Of a stretch of 7,112 bases of DNA, positions 1 through 6,645 are shown in pieces. The position numbers and the translations under genes were made by a program. Positions within the stretch are counted from its first letter, which is position 1. Every line of letters begins with the position of its first letter. Location: assembly GCA_020442545.1 (NCBI GenBank), contig JAGRJX010000210.1, forward strand, positions 1 to 7,112, in the 5' to 3' direction. The notes beneath the pieces are model-generated. The model was given only the letters and a program-made list of their open reading frames with translations. It did no database searches and had not been told where the DNA came from. Source of the stretch: Lysobacterales bacterium (GTDB lineage: Bacteria; Pseudomonadota; Gammaproteobacteria; Xanthomonadales; Xanthomonadaceae).

Positions 1-398
1 TGATCCAGGCGCTGGCCAACCTGCCGGCGCACCCGCAGTCGGTGCCGATCAACAAGCTGGTCAAGGTCAGCGGCACGCCGCTGGCCGACGACAAGCAGCT
101 GGACGATATCGATCCCTTCGAGTTCGTGCGCATGGTGGCCGTGGCGCGCATCACCATGCCGCAGTCGATGGTGCGGCTGTCGGCCGGTCGCGAGACGATG
201 AGTGACGAGCTGCAGGCGCTGTGCTTTGCTGCCGGCGCCAACTCGATCTTCTACGGCGAAAAGCTGCTGACTACCAGCAACCCGGACGAGGATCGCGACC
301 AGGCGCTGTTTGCGCGGCTTGGCATCGAAGCGATGCCGGTAGAGGAACCGACAACGGCGCACGCGGAAGTCACCAGCCCGGTTGGACGGGCGGCGTAG
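1..398 (+). CDS. bioB: Biotin synthase, C-terminal part (5' end outside window)
   Basis: Radical-SAM biotin synthase, which inserts sulfur into dethiobiotin in the last step of biotin synthesis, using a [4Fe-4S] and a [2Fe-2S] cluster. Only about 131 C-terminal residues are present; the frame is open from base 3 and the start and radical-SAM CxxxCxxC motif lie upstream. The visible part matches the family closely: a segment reading SVPINKLVKVSGTPLAD, then VARITMPQSMVRLSAGRE and FAAGANSIFYGEKLLTT. The arginine encoded at 174-176, in VRLSAGR, corresponds to the conserved arginine that contacts the [2Fe-2S] cluster in the E. coli enzyme. The tail after the LGIEAMP segment is low in conservation, as is usual. 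The gene ends nine bases before bioF and is presumably cotranscribed with it. The operon promoter is outside the window. Confidence 0.97.
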   Translation, partial: IQALANLPAHPQSVPINKLVKVSGTPLADDKQLDDIDPFEFVRMVAVARITMPQSMVRLSAGRETMSDELQALCFAAGANSIFYGEKLLTTSNPDEDRDQALFARLGIEAMPVEEPTTAHAEVTSPVGRAA

Positions 399-407
399 GG
401 TCCCGAC

Positions 408-1604
<1,197 letters not shown>

Positions 1605-1619
1605 GTCGACGTCGCGGTC

Positions 1620-2387
1620 ATGTACGTCGAACGCATCGGCCATGGCAGGCCGCTGGTGCTGATCCACGGCTGGGCCATGCACGGCGGCGTGTTCGCGCCG
1701 CTGGTCGAGCGCCTGTCGGCCGATTTCGAACTTCATGTCATTGATCTGCCCGGTCACGGTCGCAGCCTCGAAGACGCTCATCTCGACCTCGACGACTGCG
1801 CCCGGCGAATCGCCGAGGCCACGCCGCCGGCGGCGTGGCTGGGCTGGTCGCTGGGCGGGCTGGTGGCGCTGACCGGCGCGCTGCGGCATCCGGATTCCGC
1901 GACGTCGCTGGTCATGCTGTCCGCGACACCGCGCTTTGTCGCCGGCGACGACTGGCCGGACGGCGTGCGGCCGTCATTGTTCAGCAGTTTCGCGGATGGC
2001 CTGCGGCGCGATTACCGCGGCACGCTGGAGCAGTTCCTGGCGCTGGAGGCCTTCGGGTCCGACCATCTTCGTGACGAACTGCGCGCGCTGAAGCAGCAGC
2101 TGTTTGCCCGTGGCGAACCGGATCCCGACGTGCTGGTGACCGGCCTGCGCGTGTTGGCGGAAACCGACCTGCGCGACCGCCTTCCCGAACTTGCCTGTCG
2201 TAGCCTGTGGCTGGGCGGGCGTCGTGATCGTCTGGTGAACTGGTCGGCAATGGAAGCGGCAGCCGCCATGTGCCGCAACGTCGAAACCTGTCGCGTGGAC
2301 GGTGCCGGCCATGCGCCCTTCCTCAGCCATGCGGACGAGGTTGCCGCGCGAATCCGAGCTTCCTGGACCTGTATTGAGGCATGCTGA
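1620..2387 (+). CDS. bioH: Pimeloyl-ACP methyl ester carboxylesterase
   Basis: Alpha/beta hydrolase that cleaves the methyl ester of pimeloyl-ACP, ending the pimelate arm opened by BioC. The product is 255 residues, the usual size. Family marks: LVLIHGWAMHG near 12-22 (oxyanion region), the nucleophile elbow GWSLGG with Ser77, the acid Asp203 in GGRRDRLV and the base His231 in GAGHAPFLSH, together a complete triad at the spacing seen in E. coli BioH. No good ribosome-binding site precedes the start. The last residues (about 248-255, WTCIEAC) do not look like a BioH tail. In the next frame the same DNA, from base 2360, reads FLDLY then stop (TGA 2375-2377), a more ordinary hydrolase end. The 3' end may therefore have been changed by a small indel near the insertion of the restriction-modification cassette. 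The catalytic core is unaffected. Confidence 0.95.
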   Translation: MYVERIGHGRPLVLIHGWAMHGGVFAPLVERLSADFELHVIDLPGHGRSLEDAHLDLDDCARRIAEATPPAAWLGWSLGGLVALTGALRHPDSATSLVMLSATPRFVAGDDWPDGVRPSLFSSFADGLRRDYRGTLEQFLALEAFGSDHLRDELRALKQQLFARGEPDPDVLVTGLRVLAETDLRDRLPELACRSLWLGGRRDRLVNWSAMEAAAAMCRNVETCRVDGAGHAPFLSHADEVAARIRASWTCIEAC

Positions 2388-2401
2388 TCGAGATTCGGTC
2401 A

Positions 2402-2421
2402 TGGTGCATGCTTGGTGCATG
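2402..2421 (+). repeat. Nine-base direct repeat at the vsr start
   Basis: The nonamer TGGTGCATG occurs at 2402-2410 and again at 2413-2421, an 11-base period, about one helical turn. The second copy contains the chosen vsr ATG (2419), and an in-frame ATG also precedes the first copy (2401). The palindrome GCATGC lies at 2406-2411, and the 7-mer GCATGCT recurs at 2379-2385 and 2406-2412. The arrangement could be an operator, a duplication formed at the insertion junction, or chance. No function is shown. Confidence 0.5.
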
Positions 2422-2832
2422 GTGAGACACGATTCATTGAACCCAGCTGAGCGCAGCAGGCAAATGTCGCGTGTTCGTTGTAGCGATACGGGTCCAGAAT
2501 TGATTGTCAGGCGATTGTTGTATCGCATGGGTTATCGTTATCGACTTCACGCAAAATCGTTGCCTGGCAAACCAGATATCGTGTTCTGGTCGCGTCGCAA
2601 AGCGATATTCGTGCATGGCTGTTTCTGGCATCAGCATGGCTGTCAACAATATAGAATGCCGAAGAGCAGGCGAATGTTCTGGAACGAAAAACTGATGGCA
2701 AACGTCGAGCGTGATCGTCGTAATCAGATCGATTTGCTTGAAATGGGCTGGGATGTGTGGGTGATCTGGGAGTGTCAGCTGAAACAGATTTCTGGCATCC
2801 AGCGGCGCGCCACCGAGTTTTTGGAGTGCTGA
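2419..2832 (+). CDS. vsr: Vsr-type very-short-patch mismatch endonuclease
   Basis: Nicks DNA 5' of the T in T:G mismatches formed when 5-methylcytosine deaminates, so that C:G is restored; such genes often accompany C5 methyltransferases. The product is 137 residues. It aligns with E. coli Vsr with a two-residue offset: Glu27, catalytic Asp53 in PGKPD, His66, the intercalating pair Phe69-Trp70, His71, and zinc ligands Cys68, His73, Cys75 and Cys119 (in WEC). RSRQMSRVR near 12-20 is the usual N-terminal motif. I chose ATG 2419 because it gives the family N-terminus. ATG 2401 in the same frame adds six residues and has a weak GAGA seven bases upstream, so it cannot be excluded. The frame extends to 2302, inside bioH, but that extension is not Vsr-like. 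The stop overlaps the methyltransferase start. The C-terminus is shorter than in E. coli Vsr, within the family's range. Confidence 0.93.
   Translation: MVRHDSLNPAERSRQMSRVRCSDTGPELIVRRLLYRMGYRYRLHAKSLPGKPDIVFWSRRKAIFVHGCFWHQHGCQQYRMPKSRRMFWNEKLMANVERDRRNQIDLLEMGWDVWVIWECQLKQISGIQRRATEFLEC
2823..2826 (+). promoter_or_regulatory. Ribosome-binding site for the methyltransferase
   Basis: GGAG inside the last codons of vsr lies five bases before ATG 2832 and eight before the tandem ATG 2835. It is one of the clearer Shine-Dalgarno sequences in the window. With the stop/start overlap, it points to initiation or reinitiation at 2832 or 2835 coupled to vsr translation. Confidence 0.6.
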
Positions 2833-4016
2833 TGATGAAGAAGGCAACATCAATCGAGTTGTTTACTGGTGCTGGTGGGTTGGCGTTGGGTCTCGAGGCC
2901 TCGCGGTGGAAGCATCTGGCACTGGTAGAACGAAATCGAGATGCATGCGAAACGCTGGCATTGAATCAGCGATGTGAACAGCCCCTCGCGAAAGATTGGC
3001 GCATTCTTTCGGATGATGTGCGGAATATCCGTTACGAGCGCATAACACGCCGCCGAGTGGACATGGTTGCTGGCGGTCCGCCGTGTCAGCCGTTTTCGCT
3101 AGGAGGAAAGCATCGCGCGTATAACGACCATCGCGACATGTTTTCCGAGGCTGTTCGCGCAGTTAGGGAGCTGCGCCCTAAATGTTTTTTGTTCGAGAAC
3201 GTCAAGGGATTGCTGCGTCAGAGTTTTTCTACCTACTTCAATTACATAGTCCTACAGCTTGAACATCCTATGATTGCACGAGCGGGAAACGAGGACTGGA
3301 CCTCGCATCTCGCACGCTTGGAAAAGCAGCACACCAGCGGAAAGGATGAAGATCTTCAATATCGCGTTATCTGGCGATTGCTCAATGCGGCGGACTTTGG
3401 TGTGCCTCAGCATCGACACAGGGTTTTTATCGTCGGTTTTCGAGAAGACCTTGGCAAGGAGTGGGCATTTCCTACGCCGACGCATTCCTTTGATCGATTG
3501 CTTTGGGACTTGTGGGTCGATGGTTCATATTGGGATGAGCACAAGGTGGCGAAGAAGTTTCGACCGCAAGTTTCTCCTCGTCACCGATCCCGAGTAGAAG
3601 CGCTGCGTTCAGATTTCTTCCTGCAACCACCGCCAGGTGCACGTTATGTCACTGTTCGTGACGCCTTGCACGACTTACCCGATCCACGACGACGACCGAA
3701 TAAAGCTTGGAACCACGAGTTTCGCGATGGCGCACGTCCATATCCAGGACATACGGGCAGCGTGCTTGATGAGCCGTCAAAGGCGTTGAAGGCGGGAGAT
3801 CATGGGGTCCCTGGCGGTGAGAACATGATGGCCTTTGGTGACGGCAGCTACCGTTACTATTCAATCAGGGAGGCTGCGAGAATTCAGACGTTTCCGGATG
3901 ATTACCGTTTCTCCGGCGCTTGGTCTGAAGCTATGCGCCAGCTTGGCAACGCCGTGCCAGTCAAGTTAGCTAATGTCGTTGGCGAAAGCATCCGCGCACA
4001 GATGAGGGCGCGATGA
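2832..4016 (+). CDS. Type II DNA (cytosine-5-)-methyltransferase
   Basis: Transfers methyl from S-adenosylmethionine to C5 of cytosine in the system's target, protecting host DNA from the partner nuclease. The product is 394 residues from 2832 (393 from the tandem ATG 2835). The motifs run in canonical order: I, FTGAGG 11-16 (SAM binding); IV, GGPPCQPFS 81-89 with catalytic Cys85; VI, FENVKGL 121-127; VIII, QHRHRVFIVG 193-202; a variable target-recognition segment about 205-340; IX, REAARIQTFPD 346-356; X, QLGNAVP 370-376. All key residues are intact. The frame is open back to 2757, but that part overlaps vsr and lies before motif I, so the start is set at the vsr stop (TGATG). The 3' end overlaps the nuclease gene by four bases (ATGA). 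Size and partner suggest an M.Eco29kI-like enzyme; target specificity is inferred, not seen. Confidence 0.96.
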   Translation: MMKKATSIELFTGAGGLALGLEASRWKHLALVERNRDACETLALNQRCEQPLAKDWRILSDDVRNIRYERITRRRVDMVAGGPPCQPFSLGGKHRAYNDHRDMFSEAVRAVRELRPKCFLFENVKGLLRQSFSTYFNYIVLQLEHPMIARAGNEDWTSHLARLEKQHTSGKDEDLQYRVIWRLLNAADFGVPQHRHRVFIVGFREDLGKEWAFPTPTHSFDRLLWDLWVDGSYWDEHKVAKKFRPQVSPRHRSRVEALRSDFFLQPPPGARYVTVRDALHDLPDPRRRPNKAWNHEFRDGARPYPGHTGSVLDEPSKALKAGDHGVPGGENMMAFGDGSYRYYSIREAARIQTFPDDYRFSGAWSEAMRQLGNAVPVKLANVVGESIRAQMRAR

Positions 4017-4666
4017 GTAAGAGCAAAGCACCTCCGCGAATTCCACCCTTCAATCCTTTGGATAAGAGGAATCTCGGCGAGAGTGTTGCCGAGGCGATGC
4101 TCCAGCAGCCAATCAGCGCATTACCGCCAGAGCCGTTTATTGGGGCTGGTATATACGCGATCTATTACGTCGGCGACTTCGATCTTTACCGTGATGTTTC
4201 GATAAGGAACACCGATGATCGATACAGCTGGCCAATTTACGTGGGAAAAGCCGTCCCAGCTGGTACGCGTAAGGGCGGATTCGGTTTGGGCTCCGATCCC
4301 AAGCAGGTGCTGCACAAGCGTTTGATTGAGCATGCAACTTCGATCGAGCAAACGGAGAATCTGCTGATTGCAGATTTCCGCTGCCGCTTCCTCGTGGTGG
4401 ATGACATCTGGATTCCGTTGGCGGAATCATTGCTGATCGAAACGTACCAGCCACTCTGGAATCGCGAAATCGAAGGGTTTGGCAATCACGATCCGGGCAG
4501 TGGTCGTCATAAGCAGCAGCGCTCCTCATGGGACACGCTCCATCCTGGACGTCCGTGGGCGGCAAAGCTGCAGCCACTGTTGAAAGAGAAGCAACGCATT
4601 GAAGAGGCTGTTGGCGAATATGTCTTGAAGGTGGCTCCTCAAATTGACAGTGGGGCAGTCGAGTAG
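4013..4666 (+). CDS. Eco29kI-type GIY-YIG restriction endonuclease
   Basis: Predicted type II restriction enzyme of the GIY-YIG nuclease class that cleaves unmethylated target sites. The product is 217 residues, near the size of Eco29kI (about 214). GIY lies at 46-48 in GAGIYAIYYVGDFDLY and the second tyrosine motif, PIYVGK, at 74-79. As I recall the Eco29kI active site (Tyr49, Tyr76, Arg104, His108, Glu142, Asn154), the equivalents are Tyr48, Tyr76, Arg103, His107 (both in KRLIEHA), Glu138 (AESLLIE) and Asn150 (PLWN); the 12-residue Glu-Asn spacing is kept. GFGNHDPGSGR follows and is also typical. GAGGG at 4004-4008 serves as ribosome-binding site. The start overlaps the methyltransferase stop (ATGA), so the nuclease is probably translated after and coupled to its protector. 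Eco29kI cuts CCGCGG; the same target here is a homology guess. Confidence 0.92.
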   Translation: MSKSKAPPRIPPFNPLDKRNLGESVAEAMLQQPISALPPEPFIGAGIYAIYYVGDFDLYRDVSIRNTDDRYSWPIYVGKAVPAGTRKGGFGLGSDPKQVLHKRLIEHATSIEQTENLLIADFRCRFLVVDDIWIPLAESLLIETYQPLWNREIEGFGNHDPGSGRHKQQRSSWDTLHPGRPWAAKLQPLLKEKQRIEEAVGEYVLKVAPQIDSGAVE

Positions 4667-4669
4667 AGT
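4644..4669 (+). promoter_or_regulatory. Candidate promoter for bioC inside the nuclease 3' end
   Basis: A perfect -35 consensus TTGACA (4644-4649) is followed by TAGAGT (4664-4669, four of six -10 matches). The 14-base spacer is shorter than the usual 16-18, which weakens the call. If active it would start transcription about 15 bases before bioC, which has been separated from bioBFH by the cassette. The -10-like box lies in the loop of the dyad at 4658-4675. Confidence 0.3.
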
Positions 4670-4675
4670 CTCGAC
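4658..4675. repeat. Perfect 6-bp inverted repeat around the nuclease stop codon
   Basis: GTCGAG (4658-4663) and CTCGAC (4670-4675) are exact reverse complements around a six-base loop that begins with the nuclease stop codon TAG (4664-4666). No T tract follows, so it is not a convincing intrinsic terminator. It may be an operator-like dyad, a junction scar or chance. Confidence 0.4.
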
Positions 4676-4690
4676 ACAGCCTGCGCCAGC

Positions 4691-5605
4691 ATGAATTCAA
4701 CACGCTATACATTCGACCGTCGCCAGGTGCGACGCGCGTTCTCCCGCGCCGCGTCAGGCTACGAGGCGGTGGCGGTGCTGCAGCGCGAGGTCGAGGACCG
4801 CCTGCTGGAGCAGCTCGACTATCTCGCGATCCGCCCGGAGGCGATCCAGCAGCCGAAAACCATCCTCGATATCGGCGCCGGTCCGGGTCGCGGCAGCGCC
4901 GCCCTGCGCCAGCGCTTCCCCAGGGCGCAGATCATCGCCATGGACATCGCGCTGCCGATGCTGCGCATCGCTCGCAAGCGCAGCGGCTGGCGGCGGCCGC
5001 TGCGCCCGGTCTGCGCCGACGCTCAGGCGCTGCCGTTCGCCGACCAAAGCATTGACCTGGTCTTTTCCAGCCTGTGCCTGCAGTGGGTTGCCGACCTGCC
5101 CGCCGCGCTCGACGAGATGCGTCGCGTGCTGCGCCCGGGTGGCCTGATGCTGTTCTCCACCTTCGGTCCGGACACGCTGATCGAGCTGCGTGAAGCCTTC
5201 GCCAGAGTCGATGACCGCCCGCACGTCAGCGACTTCGCACCGATCCAGGCGGTGGGCGATGCCCTTGTCGCCGCCGGCTTCAAGGACCCGGTGATCGACC
5301 GCGACCAATTCAACCTGACCTACGCCGACGTACCGACCCTGATGCGCGAACTGCGCGCCATTGGCGCCAACAACGCCGCAGCAAACCGCCATCGTGGCCT
5401 CACCGGCAAGGCGCGCATGCAGGCCGTGTTCGACGCCTACGCCATCTGGCGCGACGCCGACGGCCGCCTGCCCAGCACCTGGGAAGTCATCAACGCCCAC
5501 GCCTGGGGCCCCGAACCCGGCCAGCCGCGCCGTGGCGCTGGCAACAACGGCGAAATTGCAACCTTCCCGGCTGACCGGATTCCGATCCGACGGCGGAAAG
5601 CCTAG
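4691..5605 (+). CDS. bioC: Malonyl-ACP O-methyltransferase
   Basis: SAM-dependent methyltransferase that caps the free carboxyl of malonyl-ACP, letting fatty-acid enzymes build the pimeloyl chain; BioH later removes the cap. The product is 304 residues, longer than the roughly 250 of E. coli BioC. Marks: the N-terminal RRQVRRAFSRAASGYEAVAVLQREV near 10-34, SAM motif LDIGAGPGRGS 59-69, acidic MDIA near 84-87, CADAQALPFADQSIDLVFSSL near 108-128, LRPGG 147-151, the BioC-typical LRAIGANN 221-228, and a C-terminal WEVINAHAWGPE (264-275) ending in DRIPIRRRKA. GC content returns to backbone level from the start codon. No Shine-Dalgarno is visible before ATG 4691. The gene is now 24 bases behind the restriction cassette. 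Its expression depends on read-through or on a local promoter (see 4644-4669). Its stop overlaps that of the convergent dehydratase. Confidence 0.95.
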   Translation: MNSTRYTFDRRQVRRAFSRAASGYEAVAVLQREVEDRLLEQLDYLAIRPEAIQQPKTILDIGAGPGRGSAALRQRFPRAQIIAMDIALPMLRIARKRSGWRRPLRPVCADAQALPFADQSIDLVFSSLCLQWVADLPAALDEMRRVLRPGGLMLFSTFGPDTLIELREAFARVDDRPHVSDFAPIQAVGDALVAAGFKDPVIDRDQFNLTYADVPTLMRELRAIGANNAAANRHRGLTGKARMQAVFDAYAIWRDADGRLPSTWEVINAHAWGPEPGQPRRGAGNNGEIATFPADRIPIRRRKA

Positions 5606-6585
5606 CTGTTCGCTGTCCACGGCAGATGATCCAGATCCACATTCCCACCGCTGAGGATGATGCCGACATTGCGATCAGCGAAGGCATCCGGATTGGCCAG
5701 AACCACGGCCAGCGGCACGGCGGACGACGGCTCAACGGTCTGCTTGAGGTGCGTCCAGAGCAGGCGCATGGCGTCGATGATCTGCTGCTCGCTGGCCAGC
5801 AGGATGTCGTCGCAGTGTCGTTGCAGCAGCGCGAAGGGCAGCGGGCCGATGGTGGCGCGCAGGCCGTCGCAGATGGTGTCGATGGGGACGTTGGTGATGC
5901 GTTCGCCGCGGCGGAACGATTCACAGGCGTCGGCAGCCTGTGCCGGCTCGGCGCCGATCACGCGGATATCGGGCTGCATGGACTTTGCCGCCAGCGCCGT
6001 GCCTGAAAGCAGGCCACCACCCGACACCGGTGCCAGGATCGTGTCGATGTGTTGATTGGCTTCGGCCAGTTGCTGCAGGAATTCGCGTGTCGCCGTGCCT
6101 TGCCCGGCGATGATGCGGGCATCGTTGAAGGGGTGGATCAGCGTGCCGCCAGTCTCGCGCAATACGTCGGCGGTGACCGCATCGCGCGCGGCCTGGCCGG
6201 TGTCGCAGTCGATGACCCGCGCGCCGTAGCGCAGCACGTTCTCGCGCTTGCTGGCCGGCGCGCTGCGCGGCATCACCACCGTTGCCGCAATCCCGCGCTT
6301 GCGGCAGGCCAGCGCGATGGCCGCGCCGTGATTGCCCGAACTCTGCGTGACTGCGCCGCGCCCAGCCTCCTCATCGCTGAGTGACAGCACGGCATTGGTG
6401 GCGCCACGAAACTTGAAGGCGCCGACGCGCTGCAGGTGCTCGCACTTGAACTGCAGCCGGCAGCCGGCCAGTTCGTCCAGGGTTTCGTCTCGCAGGACCG
6501 GCGTGCGCCGCACCTGGCCGGCAATACGGCCGGCGGCGGCCTCGATGTCCTCGAAACGCGGCAGCGCGCGGGAGTGGTCGGTCAT
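5602..6585 (-). CDS. PLP-dependent serine racemase / threonine (or hydroxyaspartate) dehydratase-like enzyme
   Basis: Fold-type II PLP enzyme of 327 residues with no C-terminal ACT domain, so it is not the biosynthetic, isoleucine-controlled IlvA. Lys58 in GAFKFRGA should form the Schiff base. SSGNHG 82-87, the phosphate-binding loop SGGGLLSG 188-195 and C-terminal SGGNVDL 312-318 complete the cofactor site. Several residues favour the serine racemase / L-threo-3-hydroxyaspartate dehydratase branch. Ser83 is at the position of the re-face base of eukaryotic serine racemase, where classical threonine dehydratases usually have Ala. Glu213 and Asp219 in GAEPAQAAD match the metal ligands of that branch, and VEPSSAVPLA 284-293 is also typical. 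The likely reactions are deamination of L-threonine or L-serine and perhaps serine racemization; the substrate cannot be settled from sequence. GGAA eight bases before the ATG is a plausible ribosome-binding site. It is convergent with bioC and divergent from pepN. Confidence 0.88.
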   Translation of the reverse strand: MTDHSRALPRFEDIEAAAGRIAGQVRRTPVLRDETLDELAGCRLQFKCEHLQRVGAFKFRGATNAVLSLSDEEAGRGAVTQSSGNHGAAIALACRKRGIAATVVMPRSAPASKRENVLRYGARVIDCDTGQAARDAVTADVLRETGGTLIHPFNDARIIAGQGTATREFLQQLAEANQHIDTILAPVSGGGLLSGTALAAKSMQPDIRVIGAEPAQAADACESFRRGERITNVPIDTICDGLRATIGPLPFALLQRHCDDILLASEQQIIDAMRLLWTHLKQTVEPSSAVPLAVVLANPDAFADRNVGIILSGGNVDLDHLPWTANS

Positions 6586-6645
6586 TCAGCAGATTCCGGT
6601 ACGTTTCACGGGCGAATCGTCGCCGGCATGGTAGCCTCTCGCGCC
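6586..6645. promoter_or_regulatory. Divergent intergenic region between dehydratase and pepN
   Basis: Sixty bases must hold the start signals of both genes. Toward pepN, TAGCCT (6632-6637) resembles a -10 box (three of six matches) and lies eight bases before ATG 6646, so a transcript from it would begin at about the start codon. No good -35 and no Shine-Dalgarno for pepN are visible. Toward the dehydratase only the GGAA ribosome-binding site is evident. Confidence 0.35.

Larger units (their letters stand above)
2388..4675 (+). mobile_element. Putative horizontally acquired restriction-modification cassette within the biotin operon
   Basis: This block holds the Vsr nuclease, the C5-cytosine methyltransferase and the GIY-YIG restriction endonuclease, all on the operon strand. 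It separates bioH from bioC, which are normally adjacent in many gammaproteobacteria. Hand-counted 60-base lines inside gave about 40-55 percent GC, against about 68 percent in a bioF line, and codon third positions are less GC-rich. No transposase, integrase, tRNA end or terminal inverted repeat is visible, and I found no repeat of eight or more bases shared by the two junctions by eye. The edges given are approximate: the left lies somewhere in 2360-2418, the right in 4667-4690. Acquisition by transfer is inferred from composition and gene content; the route is unknown. Confidence 0.75.

Noticed and set aside
2302..2418. Upstream extension of the Vsr frame into bioH (ATG 2302 and other in-frame ATGs).
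   Set aside because: The extra residues are not Vsr-like and overlap the well-supported end of bioH. The start at 2419 gives the family N-terminus, within two residues of E. coli Vsr numbering at Asp51/Asp53.
2652..2657. TAGAAT as a -10 box for an internal methyltransferase promoter within vsr.
   Set aside because: Five of six bases match, but no acceptable -35 lies 16-18 bases upstream.
2757..2831. Earlier in-frame start for the methyltransferase inside vsr.
   Set aside because: Motif I normally follows within about 10 residues of the start. The tandem ATGs at the vsr stop have a good GGAG, and the extra 25 residues are vsr sequence read out of frame.
3943..3974. TTGGCA followed by GCTAAT as an internal promoter for the nuclease gene.
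   Set aside because: The spacer is 20 bases and the better-spaced hexamers match poorly.
4658..4675. Intrinsic terminator at the end of the nuclease gene.
   Set aside because: The six-base stem is short and no T run follows it.
2388..4690. Avoidance of CCGCGG within the cassette as evidence of specificity.
   Set aside because: With only three sites in the whole window and lower GC in the cassette, the absence is not significant.
2360..4700. Target-site duplication or att-like repeats flanking the cassette.
   Set aside because: By eye the junctions share only very short words such as TCGAG or GCATG, which are expected by chance.
4754..5620. 288-codon minus-strand open frame opposite bioC.
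   Set aside because: Its translation has no recognisable motifs and it lies wholly opposite a clear bioC. Long antisense frames are expected at this GC content.
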